A stretch of 64,000 nucleotides of DNA, taken from the NCBI GenBank assembly GCA_903907985.1, contig CAIVQG010000056.1, forward strand, positions 1 to 64,000, in the 5' to 3' direction. The position numbers were made by a program, and so were the translations under genes. Shown here one piece after another: positions 54,082-63,754 of the stretch. How positions within the stretch are numbered: the first letter of the stretch is position 1; every line of letters starts with the position of its first letter. Below the pieces are notes generated by a model. It was not told where the DNA came from. It searched no databases and saw nothing but the letters and a program-made list of their open reading frames with translations. Source of the DNA: an uncultured delta proteobacterium. Its GTDB lineage: Bacteria > Desulfobacterota > Syntrophia > Syntrophales > Smithellaceae.

Positions 54082-54120
54082 AACAACCTTGTTGTATTTA
54101 CCGGTTTAGGAGGTCTGAAA

Positions 54121-56013
54121 ATGCGAAGATTTGTCAGTATCTCTATCCTAATTATGATCCTCTGGAGCCTGAATGGCTGCGCGCTGGTCAAGCTGCGGGA
54201 GGATGTTCAGTTTTCGAAAGATTCCTGTCTGCTCTTTGGCGAAATTGTCAGCCCTTCTCCCTTGAAAATACCCATCGTGGTCGTCGCTTATAGCAATAAT
54301 AAAGGTAATATAACGGTTGCCGATTACACTGTATTGTCTGAGCCCGGCCAATACGAATTGCTGGTTCAGGACGGGAATTACGAACTCTTTGCCTTCGAGG
54401 ACGCAAACGGCGATTTCTCTTACAATCAGGGCGAATTAGCGGGTTACTACGGAAAACCCGCTAAAGTGAAAACACAGATGGGTGGTGGTGTCTTCGGGCT
54501 GGATATTATTCTGACACCACAAACAAAACAGCCGGTTTCGTCTTTTGCCAATATGCTGGCTGAATTTTCCGGGGGAAAAAGAAAACCTTCTACATCAGCC
54601 GGCACTTTAGCAAGTCTCAACGATCCGGCATTTTCCGCTGAAAATGGTCTGAACGGTTTCTGGACACCACTGGAATTTTTTAAACAGACCGGGTGTAATA
54701 TTTTTTTTATAGAACCTTATGATTCGCAAAAGACCCCGATCCTTTTCGTTCACGGCGCGGCGGGCTCACCTCAGGATTGGCTTTATTTTATCAATAATCT
54801 TGACCGTTCACGCTATCAACCCTGGATTTTCTATTATCCATCCGGTGCGCGTTTGGACACGACATCTTTCCTGTTGCGCACAAAGCTTTATGACCTCTAC
54901 AGGAAATATCAATTCGAATCTCTGTATGTTGTCGCGCACAGCATGGGAGGACTGGTGTCACGCTCCGCCATTATCGAAAAGGATAACTTCCACCATGCAT
55001 TAAAGCTTTTTGTTTCGATTTCTACGCCCTGGGGTGGAGAGGCGCGGGCGAAGACAGGTGTCGAAAACTCCCCGGCAGTAATTCCCAGCTGGAAAGATGT
55101 GGTACCGGACAGTGACTTCATCCAGCGTATGTTTGCCACAAAAATAGACCCCTCGATACATTACTATTTGTTTTTCGGCCATAAGGGCGGTGGCAGTCTA
55201 TTTCGGCCCAACAATGACAATACGGTTACTCTGGAAAGCATGCTGGATTTAAGAGCACAGGCTGATGCCCTTAAAGTTTCCGGCCTGAATGAAGACCATG
55301 TCAGCATTCTTTCCAGCCCGGAAATGATGACTCAATTTAAATCAATTTTAACCCATACGGAAAAAAACAGGGGAAAAACTTACGCCCATTCCAAAGGCTA
55401 CCTGCATGTCGAACATGCCTTCGATCCCCCGAACGTAAAAATCCCTTCGCAGATGGCTCTGGTGCTGGCAACGACCGGAACCGAGGAGAAAGAAACACAG
55501 CTCAAAATAAATCCCTTTCTGCTGCAGCAGGAGACAGGGGCTATTGTACCTAAAAAATATGATGTAAGTCTCTGTGCTTTAGGTTTTAAAACTGACCCGG
55601 ATAAAATAACGCTGGATATAAAACCCGGTAAAATTACCGAAGCGCGATTTACATTAAAGCCACAGGGAATGGTTGCCGGCATTATCGCTGCCACAGCATC
55701 CGCAGATGATAGTTATTGGGGATTTGATAAAGAATTGCCCGAGCAGGTGAAAATACGTGCAATTAAATTGACTGGCAACGGCATTACGCGGACGCTCGCC
55801 CCTGCAAATGCAATGCGTGACCGGGAGGTACTGGCGACGTTTCTATCCTCCAAAGATTATGCATTTAAAAACTCTTTTGCTTTTTTCGATATTCCGGCAG
55901 GCGAGTATGATCTGGAAATTGCTGCCGAAGGCTGCAAACCTTTCAGAACAAAGATTAAAGCACAGCCCGGCGAATTTATTCCTCCCTCACCGTTCCGGCT
56001 GATATTGCAGTAA
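54121..56013 (+). CDS. alpha/beta-hydrolase (lipase-like) lipoprotein
   Basis: 630 residues. Lipoprotein signal MRRFVSISILIMILWSLNGC. An N-terminal beta-sandwich-like part (about 30-140) precedes the hydrolase core (about 200-400) with FVHGAAGSPQDW, the nucleophile elbow VVAHSMGGLVSR, and an acid/His region near SGLNEDHVSILSSPEM. The C-terminal ~200 residues look like repeated carboxypeptidase-regulatory or PEGA-like beta domains (FFDIPAGEYDLEIAAEGC). Substrate unknown; a surface esterase or lipase is plausible. ATG 54121 has AGGAGG seven bases ahead; the open frame begins earlier at 54064 inside the repeat. Confidence 0.82.
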   Translation: MRRFVSISILIMILWSLNGCALVKLREDVQFSKDSCLLFGEIVSPSPLKIPIVVVAYSNNKGNITVADYTVLSEPGQYELLVQDGNYELFAFEDANGDFSYNQGELAGYYGKPAKVKTQMGGGVFGLDIILTPQTKQPVSSFANMLAEFSGGKRKPSTSAGTLASLNDPAFSAENGLNGFWTPLEFFKQTGCNIFFIEPYDSQKTPILFVHGAAGSPQDWLYFINNLDRSRYQPWIFYYPSGARLDTTSFLLRTKLYDLYRKYQFESLYVVAHSMGGLVSRSAIIEKDNFHHALKLFVSISTPWGGEARAKTGVENSPAVIPSWKDVVPDSDFIQRMFATKIDPSIHYYLFFGHKGGGSLFRPNNDNTVTLESMLDLRAQADALKVSGLNEDHVSILSSPEMMTQFKSILTHTEKNRGKTYAHSKGYLHVEHAFDPPNVKIPSQMALVLATTGTEEKETQLKINPFLLQQETGAIVPKKYDVSLCALGFKTDPDKITLDIKPGKITEARFTLKPQGMVAGIIAATASADDSYWGFDKELPEQVKIRAIKLTGNGITRTLAPANAMRDREVLATFLSSKDYAFKNSFAFFDIPAGEYDLEIAAEGCKPFRTKIKAQPGEFIPPSPFRLILQ

Positions 56014-56256
56014 TTCCACATCCCATCTCGCGCTGCCTTTGTCGTCAGATGAAAGAGTTACGGCAGTTCGTCACATAGACGCCGTCGTATGATTAAAAAG
56101 AATCATCCCGGTTATTTCTCATCTAAAAGTTTTTTTGAAATCCTGGTTTTTCTATTTTGCCTTTTCTATGCTACAGTGTGATCCGTATACATAATTAAGC
56201 CGTTGTTCCAAAACAACCTGATCACAAAATTACAGACAACGGCATAAGGAAACGAC

Positions 56257-57030
56257 ATGTTGCAATGGCTTGCCAACCGCCGCCGCAAGAAGATACTTAA
56301 AGCGCCATTTCCGCCCGCCTGGGAAGAAATTCTACAGCATAACGTTGCCCATTATTGTATGCTGGAAGATGAGGAACGCACTCGTTTGCGAGCGCTTATC
56401 CAAGTATTCATCGCGGAAAAATACTGGGAAGGCTGCGGCGGTCTGGAATTGACCGATGAAATACGCGTCACCATCTCCGCTCAGGCGTGCCTGCTGATCC
56501 TGAACCTGCCCCACAACTACTATGAAAATGTGGAAACAATTATCGTCTATCCCTCTACCGTTATTCTCCCCGGACGAAAGCTTGCTTTCTTCGAGACTGC
56601 CCTTGAGCCCATAGAACCGGAGTATCCCATTATCGGGCAAGCCTTCGAACAAGGGCCGCTCATTCTCGTTTGGGATGAAGTTTTGCACGGCAGCCGTCAT
56701 CCGGAGGCAGGATACAATGTTGTCTATCATGAGTTTGCCCACAAACTGGACATGCTCGACGGCGCCGCCGACGGTACACCCTCTTTGCGCGACCGCGCTG
56801 AATACCGAGACTGGGTACAGACATGTTCCCGTGAATATCTCCGGCTCCGGCAGGAAGTGGAACGGGGCAAAAAAACATTCCTTAATGCTTACGGCGCTGT
56901 GAACGAAGCTGAATTTTTCGCCGTGGCTACCGAACATTTTTTCGATCAGCCCCGGTTAATGATTAAGCACGCCCCGGATCTTTATCGTGTTCTGAGTGAA
57001 TATTACCGTCAGAACCCTGCGCAACGCTGA
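56257..57030 (+). CDS. mtfA: MtfA-like zinc metallopeptidase (M90)
   Basis: 257 residues with the zinc motif VVYHEFAHKLDMLDG (HEFAH) and the third-ligand region NEAEFFAVATEHFF. E. coli MtfA binds the Mlc repressor and is an aminopeptidase; here the target is unknown. Other family features are ISAQACLLILNL and IIVYPSTVIL. No signal peptide. Preceded by AAGGAAA. Stands alone between the lipase-like gene and the MaoC gene. Confidence 0.9.
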   Translation: MLQWLANRRRKKILKAPFPPAWEEILQHNVAHYCMLEDEERTRLRALIQVFIAEKYWEGCGGLELTDEIRVTISAQACLLILNLPHNYYENVETIIVYPSTVILPGRKLAFFETALEPIEPEYPIIGQAFEQGPLILVWDEVLHGSRHPEAGYNVVYHEFAHKLDMLDGAADGTPSLRDRAEYRDWVQTCSREYLRLRQEVERGKKTFLNAYGAVNEAEFFAVATEHFFDQPRLMIKHAPDLYRVLSEYYRQNPAQR

Positions 57031-57097
57031 GGTCGGAATATCCGCCCTTTTGAAACTGTTTTTGGCCAGTAACATATAACTCCCGGAGCTATTTTTC

Positions 57098-57125
57098 TTG
57101 ACTCTGCTTATCTTTCATTTATATT
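57098..57125 (+). promoter_or_regulatory. candidate promoter of the MaoC-ABC-methyltransferase operon
   Basis: TTGACT (57098-57103), 16-base spacer, TATATT (57120-57125), about 60 bases before the first ATG. Confidence 0.5.
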
Positions 57126-57185
57126 GAACAGTAACAACTCAGGCCTAAGGACCAAAGGTGGATAGACGGAAGGGAAACAATCTCT

Positions 57186-58091
57186 ATGGGCGAATCAATC
57201 GAATTAATTTTCAATAAACAGCCATCCATGAAAGCTACTGCTTTTCTTGCCTTCCTGGGCAGAAGCAGTAAATTCGATACCGGGAAACCATTTCCCCAAA
57301 TTACGGCCAAACATAATGGTGTAGTCATTGATAAGGCGCAGTTGGCGGAATTTCACTGTATCTGCGGGACAGAAAACAGCGATAAGCTTCCCGTTATCTT
57401 CCCTTTCACGCTCATCTACCCGCTGTTGCAAAGGATACTAGCCCATAGTGCGGCTCCTTTATCGCTGTTCCAGGTATTGAATAGCCGGATGCAGGTATTG
57501 CAATACCGGCGGATTGGCATTGATGAAACCCTTGATCTTTACTGTGAAATTGCGGGACACCGTCTCAGAGAAAAGGGCCTGGAAATGGACATTGCGTCTG
57601 TTGTGAAAAGTTCCGGAACAACGGTCTGGGAGAACACACAGACATTTTATTATCGCGGTAAATTCGGCGAGCCGGACAATGATTATCAACCACCGCAGTT
57701 CAAGTCTATTCCCAATGCTCCGGAGACCGCCCGCTGGTTTCTGCAAGGAGGTATTGGTCACCGTTTTTCTAAAGTATCCGGGGACGGCAATCCGCTTCAT
57801 TATTGGAAGAGATATGCCCGCTTGTTCGGTTTTAAGCGTGATTTCGCCCAGCCCTTGCTGATTTTAGGGAGCAGCCTGAAATATCTTTTACAAGCAGGTG
57901 ATGAAAATGCCATCGCGCTTGATATTGGCCTGAAGGCTCCTATCTACTATGAAAGCAACATAATTTTAAAAAGCGAGCAGGACAATGACGCCAAACTTTT
58001 TGATATCTATCTGGAAGAAAATCCTCTTCCTTGCATCTGCGGTAAATTGAAATATTTGACGGCAAATGAAATTCCGGCAAAATCAGTATGA
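57186..58091 (+). CDS. MaoC-like hotdog-fold protein
   Basis: 301 residues, two hotdog-like halves. The C-terminal half has the hydratase-type motif FSKVSGDGNPLHYWKRYARLFGFKRDFAQPLL, matching the Asp/His active-site pattern of MaoC enoyl-CoA hydratases (D-x-N-P-x-H), here with N-P-L-H. The N-terminal half (FPFTLIYPLLQRIL ... GHRLREKGLEMDI) resembles the partner domain of fatty-acid double-hotdog hydratases. Likely acts on an acyl-CoA or acyl-ACP. It is followed after 13 bases by an ABC exporter, so the substrate may be a lipid. Confidence 0.78.
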   Translation: MGESIELIFNKQPSMKATAFLAFLGRSSKFDTGKPFPQITAKHNGVVIDKAQLAEFHCICGTENSDKLPVIFPFTLIYPLLQRILAHSAAPLSLFQVLNSRMQVLQYRRIGIDETLDLYCEIAGHRLREKGLEMDIASVVKSSGTTVWENTQTFYYRGKFGEPDNDYQPPQFKSIPNAPETARWFLQGGIGHRFSKVSGDGNPLHYWKRYARLFGFKRDFAQPLLILGSSLKYLLQAGDENAIALDIGLKAPIYYESNIILKSEQDNDAKLFDIYLEENPLPCICGKLKYLTANEIPAKSV

Positions 58092-58104
58092 AGGAATTTT
58101 AGCT

Positions 58105-59082
58105 ATGTCAATTATTGAAACTAAAGTTCTGACTAAAACCTATGGCCGGATACAGGCTGTCCGCGGCATCGATTTGAATATCGAAAAAGGCGAGATATTC
58201 GGACTGCTCGGACCCAATGGAGCGGGCAAGACTACTACCATCGGAATGCTCTGCACGATAATCCGCCCGACTTCCGGCAGCGCTTCCATTGCCGGATACG
58301 ACATTGTAAAAAATCCGGCCAGTGTGCGGCGCAAGGTGGGCATCGTTTTCCAGGACCCCACTCTGGATACCGTTCTCACCGGATACGAAAATCTCAAACT
58401 TCATGCACTCCTCTATGGTGTTCCTGCCAATCTGCGTGAAAAACGAATAAGGGAAATGCTGGAACTAGTTGACCTCGCGGATCGCTGCAATGATCTAACC
58501 CGCACTTACTCCGGCGGCATGCGCCGCAGACTGGAACTGGCCCGCGGCCTTTTGCACCGCCCGGCCGCTTTGTTTCTTGATGAACCGACACTCGGCTTGG
58601 ACCCGCAGACCAGAACCCGTATCTGGGATTACATTAAAAAGATGGCCCAAAAGGAACAGACTACTGTTGTCCTCACCACTCATTATATGGAGGAGGCGGA
58701 AAGGGTATGCGACCGCGTTGGTATCATCGATCACGGCCGGATAATAGCCCTCGATGCTCCGGATAATCTCAAGGAATTAATGGGTGGCGATCTGGTAGTC
58801 ATTCGAGCGCAGGAACCGCCGGCAAAAAAGATAAAGGCTCTGCCCTATGTAAAAGAAGTGAAACTTGATAAGGATGCAATAGAAATAACTATGAAAGATG
58901 CGCATCTCCACCTGCCGGAACTGCTCTCGATAATTCCTGATGTGGAATGCGTGGAAATAAGAGTACCCACCCTCAGCGACGTATTCATCCGGCTCACCGG
59001 TCGCGATATCCGGGAAGATTCTGCGGAAGACTCCGGTAGTTGGATTGATTCCGTAGCCCGCTACCGCCAGAGGGGGAATTGA
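58105..59082 (+). CDS. ABC transporter ATP-binding protein (DrrA-like)
   Basis: ATPase of an ABC-2 exporter. Walker A GPNGAGKT, signature YSGGMRRRLELARGLL, Walker B ALFLDEPTLGLD, and the DrrA-type C-terminal extension (about 240-325). The ATG at 58105 has AAGGAA eight bases ahead and replaces a longer frame that overlaps the MaoC gene. Partner permease follows at 59087. Confidence 0.93.
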   Translation: MSIIETKVLTKTYGRIQAVRGIDLNIEKGEIFGLLGPNGAGKTTTIGMLCTIIRPTSGSASIAGYDIVKNPASVRRKVGIVFQDPTLDTVLTGYENLKLHALLYGVPANLREKRIREMLELVDLADRCNDLTRTYSGGMRRRLELARGLLHRPAALFLDEPTLGLDPQTRTRIWDYIKKMAQKEQTTVVLTTHYMEEAERVCDRVGIIDHGRIIALDAPDNLKELMGGDLVVIRAQEPPAKKIKALPYVKEVKLDKDAIEITMKDAHLHLPELLSIIPDVECVEIRVPTLSDVFIRLTGRDIREDSAEDSGSWIDSVARYRQRGN

Positions 59083-59086
59083 ACCG

Positions 59087-59851
59087 ATGAACGGAAACCG
59101 CTGGCAAAAAGAATTAACGGGCATTTACGCCGTCTGGTGGCGGGAGTTAAAAGTCTTCCAGCGGGAGAAAAGCAGAATTGTTTCCAGCATTGTTCAGCCC
59201 CTCATGTGGCTTTTCCTGTTTGGCACCGGTATCGGAGCCAGCGTTAATATCAGTGCTGTCAATTATCAGGACTACATTTATCCCGGCGTTCTGACCATGT
59301 CGGTGCTTTTCGGATCGGTCTTCTTCGGTCTCTACATTGTCTGGGACCGTAAGCTCGATGTGCTTAAAGCCGTTCTGGTGGCACCGGTATCCCGCATCAG
59401 CATATTCCTGGGCAAAGTTCTGGGCGGCTGCACGGATGTTATGCTGCAGATTATTATTCTCTTTTTATTCTCATTTCTATTTCCGTCCATTAACCCGTGG
59501 GGCATCCCGCTGGCGTTTCTGCTTTTATTTATAACTTCGATTGCGCTTGTATCCATGGGTCTCGCTCTCGGCTCACTTTTGGAAAGCCTGGAGGGCTTCC
59601 AGGTAATTTCGTCATTTCTTGTTTTTCCGCTCTTCTTCCTTTCCGGCGCACTCTTTCCGATTGACGAAAAGCTTCCCGGCTGGCTTGTGGGATTGGTAAA
59701 GCTCAACCCGCTGACCTACGCCGTAGATGGCGTCAGAGGTGCATTACTCAATGTAAATATCTTCCCCTTTTACATTGACCTTGGCGTAATCACCTTCTTC
59801 GCTGTAATTATGTTCCTGTTGGGCAGCATTCTCTTTAGCCGCATGAAGTGA
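59087..59851 (+). CDS. ABC-2 type permease (DrrB-like)
   Basis: 254 residues with six membrane helices and the ABC-2 signature region (FFLSGALFPIDEKLPGWLVGLVKLNPLTYAVDGVRG) near the C-terminus. It forms the channel of the exporter with the preceding ATPase. Families of this type export lipids, drugs or polysaccharide. Substrate not evident. Ribosome site GGGGGA before the ATG. Confidence 0.92.
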   Translation: MNGNRWQKELTGIYAVWWRELKVFQREKSRIVSSIVQPLMWLFLFGTGIGASVNISAVNYQDYIYPGVLTMSVLFGSVFFGLYIVWDRKLDVLKAVLVAPVSRISIFLGKVLGGCTDVMLQIIILFLFSFLFPSINPWGIPLAFLLLFITSIALVSMGLALGSLLESLEGFQVISSFLVFPLFFLSGALFPIDEKLPGWLVGLVKLNPLTYAVDGVRGALLNVNIFPFYIDLGVITFFAVIMFLLGSILFSRMK

Positions 59852-59917
59852 AACGACTTAGCTTTAAGCTATCAGATAGTCCTTATCAAAAGTCCCGTAC
59901 TGTGTTACAAAATAATT

Positions 59918-61210
59918 ATGAATATCTGGAAAAAGAAAAGTACCATTCTGGTGACCTGCCCGAAGGGCGTCGCACCTTATTTGCAAACAGAAATCACCTC
60001 CCTGGGTTTTCCCGTGCGAGCCCAGTTGGATACAGCCATCCAGACAGAAGGCAGTCTTGAAGATACAATGCTTTTGAATCTCCATCTGCGCACTGCTCAG
60101 CGGGTACTGTACCTCCTGGAAACAATCCCTGTCAGCACACCGGGTACTCTTTACGGTCATCTGTATGACTTTCCCTGGGAAACATTAATTGCTGCTTCCG
60201 GGAAAGCTGCTTATTTTTGCGTAACCTCGATTGTCGATAATCCGCTCATTACCGATTCCCGTTTCGTCAACGTCAAAGTAAAAGATGCCATCGTAGACCG
60301 GATACGCGATAAATGCGGCTTGCGTCCCGATTCCGGCCCGGACAAAGATAAAGCCGTTATTCATGTTTATTGGAAAAACGATCAGGCATCAGTTTATCTG
60401 GACACTTCGGGGGAACGCCTCGCGTTGCGAGGCTATCGCAAGATTCCTATGCTCGCACCAATGCAGGAAACGCTGGCGGCAGCAGTAATTGCTGCTTCCG
60501 GCTGGAAGGGCGAAGGGGCGTTTATCAATCCGATGTGCGGCAGCGGAACATTAGCAATCGAGGCTGCAATGATCGCACTTGACCGCGCACCGGGGCTTTT
60601 GCGGAACAATTACGGCTTTATGTTTATTTCAGGATTCCCGGAAGCACTCTGGCAGGAGATGCGCAAGAAGGCCCGGGACAAATCTAAAAAGCGGTTGCCT
60701 GTCAAAATAATCGCTACGGACATAGACCAAGAGGCCATTCTCGCCGCACGGCATAATGCTCTGACCGCCGGAGTAGATCACCTGATTGAATTTCATACCT
60801 GCTCTTATGAAAAAACACTTCTTCCGGAAGATGGCGGTGTGATTATTTTAAATCCGCCCTATGGCGAACGCATGGGCACGATCATTAATAAGAATCAATA
60901 CGGCAGCAAGTCAGAATATTCCCCGGGGCGCAAAATCATCATCCGGAAAGCCACAAACAGGACTGAGAAAAGCAATCACATCGTCTCCGGCGCACAGGTA
61001 CGACTGGAAACTCTTTATCAAGGCATTGGCGATTTTTTCAAAAAGACCGATGGCGGCTATCGCGGTTATATCTTTACCGGCAATATGGAAATGATCAAGA
61101 AGGTCGGCTTAAGAACCAAACAAAGGATTATTCTTTACAACGGCGATATCGAATGCCGCCTGCTGGAATATGAGCTCTATCAAGGCAGCCGGAAAAATCA
61201 AGTTATATAA
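59918..61210 (+). CDS. THUMP-domain class I RNA methyltransferase (RlmL/YcbY N-terminal type)
   Basis: Probably methylates guanosine N2 in 23S rRNA. A THUMP-like domain (about 50-165) is followed by a Rossmann methyltransferase domain (about 180-400) with FINPMCGSGTLAIEAAMIA and the catalytic ILNPPYGERMG. At 430 residues it lacks the RlmK half of E. coli RlmL. Insertion NQYGSKSEYSPGRK after the NPPY motif is unusual. It lies 66 bases after the ABC permease, in the same direction. Confidence 0.88.
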   Translation: MNIWKKKSTILVTCPKGVAPYLQTEITSLGFPVRAQLDTAIQTEGSLEDTMLLNLHLRTAQRVLYLLETIPVSTPGTLYGHLYDFPWETLIAASGKAAYFCVTSIVDNPLITDSRFVNVKVKDAIVDRIRDKCGLRPDSGPDKDKAVIHVYWKNDQASVYLDTSGERLALRGYRKIPMLAPMQETLAAAVIAASGWKGEGAFINPMCGSGTLAIEAAMIALDRAPGLLRNNYGFMFISGFPEALWQEMRKKARDKSKKRLPVKIIATDIDQEAILAARHNALTAGVDHLIEFHTCSYEKTLLPEDGGVIILNPPYGERMGTIINKNQYGSKSEYSPGRKIIIRKATNRTEKSNHIVSGAQVRLETLYQGIGDFFKKTDGGYRGYIFTGNMEMIKKVGLRTKQRIILYNGDIECRLLEYELYQGSRKNQVI

Positions 61211-61517
61211 CGGCACAATACAACAAAACAAGATCTCTCCGGGACTCATGGTTTTGGTAGCATCATTTTGCTATCCAGAGCGCACTCCAGGTATAAAGAG
61301 TCGATATAATTAGACATAATTTCCCGCAAGCTTAAACATGATGAAAGAAATTGCTTGTAAATACCGAATATAAATGCATAATATATAATTACGGTGTCTA
61401 AAAAATACTATCAAATACAGGCGACTCGTTATCAGCCTCCCCGAACCGCACTTGATACCTAAACTTTGAAACCGGCAAGTTTTAGTATTTATTATTTACT
61501 GAGATTAAGGAGAATCC
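61211..61517. other. AT-rich intergenic region
   Basis: No gene seen. No clear terminator after the methyltransferase gene. A TATAAT-like box (61303-61308) lacks a good -35 partner. The AAGGAG ribosome site of the next gene is at its end. Confidence 0.4.
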
Positions 61518-63680
61518 ATGGATAAATTATTTGGTACCCAGCAGTCGACGTTGTGGGCGGATTGGCAATCCCATTCCCGTGAATACATAATTGATTCCAT
61601 GCAAAGGTCGATTATCTACACGGACATTCTGCGCAAAAGAGGAAACAACTATATCAAGCATATCCGTAGCGGCCAGCCGCCGGTACTCGTCTTTAATTAT
61701 GAAATGATTCTCAACGCCAAGAATTTTAAGCATCCGGCAAATTATGCACTGGTGCTGATTACTGATCGCCGCAAAAAAAAGGAACCGCCATCTAAAGACA
61801 ATCGCCGCCAGGAAAGCAAACTGCCTCCCGCGAGGCCTAAACGTCCCATCGTCATTATCGATCCCCGCGCCGGCCATGGCCCCGGTATTGGTGGATCGAA
61901 AAGAGATTCGGAAATCGGCATGGCACTCAATAACGGTCATCCCGTTTATTTCATTCTTTTTTTTACCGACCCCATCCCCGGTCAAACACTGGCTCATGTG
62001 GAAGAAGCAATGGCCATTTTCATGGAAAAAATTGCCGAGCTGCATCCCTATGCCGATGCGCCCGCAATAATGGGCAACTGCCAGGCCGGATGGGCGGCAG
62101 CGCTGCTTTGTGCTGATCGGCCTGATGTTACCGGACCACTGGTATTAAACGGCGCCCCCTTATCCTACTGGAGTGGTGTGTCCGGTGAGAACCCGATGCG
62201 CTACAAAGGAGGTCTCTTAGGCGGTGTCTGGATAAATTCTTTTTTAAGTGATCTGGGCAACGGTGTTTTTGACGGTGCGAATCTGGTATCCAATTTTGAG
62301 GGTTTAAATCCGGCCAACACGCACTGGACGAAAAGGTATAACGTCTATTCTCAGTTAGATACCGAAGAAGATCGTTATCTGAATTTTGAGAAATGGTGGG
62401 GTGGTTTCTTTATGATGACCACTGCAGAAATTCATTTTATCGTCAACAATCTTTTTGTCGGCAATAAACTGGAGCGGGGTCAACTGGAACTGCGCGAAGG
62501 AGAAAAGATCAGCCTCAAGAACATCGAAAGCCCAATTCTCGTTTTTGCCTCCCTGGGCGACAACATTACTCCCGCCCCGCAGGCACTCAACTGGATTCCG
62601 CGCGTCTACAGCTCCGTTGATGATATCAAAAGACATGGACAGGTAATAATTTATATTGTCCATAAAGACATCGGTCATCTGGGAATATTTGTCGCCGGAT
62701 CTATCGCCAAAAAAGAGCACAATGAGATTATTTCCAATTTCGACATGATTGAGTTCATGGCACCCGGTCTCTATGAGATGATTATTGAAGGAGATGTTAA
62801 AAGCGGTAATTTTACCACCAGGTATGAAGATCGAACATTTGCCGATATTGCAGCCTATGATGACGGAGTTCAAGATGAGAGTGATTTCAGTGTCGTGGCA
62901 AAGGTTTCGGAAGCCAATGACACTATGTACCAGCTTATGGTGAGCCCTTGGGTTAAATTATTTACAACGGAACTTTCCGCAGAAATTAGGCGTAACCTTC
63001 ATCCCTTAAGACTGCAGCGCTATATATTTGGGGATATTAACCCTCTGATGCGGCCGCTAAAAAACATTGCCTCGGTCGTTCGCCAGAAAAGAAAGCCTGC
63101 CTCTCCCGACAATCCATTGGTCGCCATGGAAAAGGATTTTTCCGAATATATCGAAAATGTATTGAACATCTACCGGGATCACCGTGATCGCAAACAGGAA
63201 CTGTTGTTCCGGCAGATTTATGGGAGTCCTCTGCTCAGAAATTTATTTCCGCAAAAGAAAGAAGAAATCCCGCAGGAAATTCCCGACTACGAGCGTGAAG
63301 ATTATGACCGGAGAATGCTCGCTGTGGAAGAAGGTGGTGTGGCGGAAGGCTTGATTCGCGTCTTTATGGCGGTTGCCAAAACCGGTCACGGTTTAAAGCG
63401 CCGTGTTTTTGATTTTGCTGAGCAAATCGCCCAGACACACAAAGTACTGGGGAAAATACGCCCCGCCAAATTCAAAAAGATTATCAAGGAACAGGCCTCC
63501 ATACTGCAAGCCGATGAAGACCGGGCAATCAATGCTCTGCCTGTTCTGCTAAAAAACAAAGATGATCGGATGGACGCACTGGGAATCGCCCGAAGGCTCT
63601 GCGTTATTGACGGCAAATATACCGAAGAAGAAGAGGCTTTGATCAAAAAACTCCAAAAGGCATTAAAACTGGAAAAATAA
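61518..63680 (+). CDS. DUF3141 family alpha/beta-hydrolase-like protein with TerB-like tail
   Basis: 720 residues, cytoplasmic. The DUF3141 core (about 60-600) is related to poly(3-hydroxyalkanoate) synthase-type alpha/beta hydrolases: VIIDPRAGHGPGIGGSKRDSEIG, PVYFILFFTDPIPGQTL, and IMGNCQAGWAAALL, where a Cys replaces the usual Ser nucleophile (GxCxxG) as in PhaC. A final segment (about 620-720) is helical and ends in ALGIARRLCVIDGKYTEEEEALIKKLQ, a TerB-like pattern. True PHA synthase activity is unproven. ATG 61518 has AAGGAG five bases ahead. Monocistronic. Confidence 0.85.
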   Translation: MDKLFGTQQSTLWADWQSHSREYIIDSMQRSIIYTDILRKRGNNYIKHIRSGQPPVLVFNYEMILNAKNFKHPANYALVLITDRRKKKEPPSKDNRRQESKLPPARPKRPIVIIDPRAGHGPGIGGSKRDSEIGMALNNGHPVYFILFFTDPIPGQTLAHVEEAMAIFMEKIAELHPYADAPAIMGNCQAGWAAALLCADRPDVTGPLVLNGAPLSYWSGVSGENPMRYKGGLLGGVWINSFLSDLGNGVFDGANLVSNFEGLNPANTHWTKRYNVYSQLDTEEDRYLNFEKWWGGFFMMTTAEIHFIVNNLFVGNKLERGQLELREGEKISLKNIESPILVFASLGDNITPAPQALNWIPRVYSSVDDIKRHGQVIIYIVHKDIGHLGIFVAGSIAKKEHNEIISNFDMIEFMAPGLYEMIIEGDVKSGNFTTRYEDRTFADIAAYDDGVQDESDFSVVAKVSEANDTMYQLMVSPWVKLFTTELSAEIRRNLHPLRLQRYIFGDINPLMRPLKNIASVVRQKRKPASPDNPLVAMEKDFSEYIENVLNIYRDHRDRKQELLFRQIYGSPLLRNLFPQKKEEIPQEIPDYEREDYDRRMLAVEEGGVAEGLIRVFMAVAKTGHGLKRRVFDFAEQIAQTHKVLGKIRPAKFKKIIKEQASILQADEDRAINALPVLLKNKDDRMDALGIARRLCVIDGKYTEEEEALIKKLQKALKLEK

Positions 63681-63701
63681 TTTTCTCCATATTATAAAAA
63701 C

Positions 63702-63754
63702 AAGCCGGAAGATTCGCTGAGAGCATTGCTTTTCATCATTTCTTCCGGCTTTTC
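63702..63754. terminator. bidirectional terminator overlapping the hemerythrin 3' codons
   Basis: AAGCCGGAAG (63702-63711) and CTTCCGGCTT (63742-63751) form a perfect 10-bp stem. On the minus strand TTTTTATAAT follows, making a good terminator for the hemerythrin gene; on the plus strand only TTTTC follows. The right arm encodes the last residues of the hemerythrin. Confidence 0.8.
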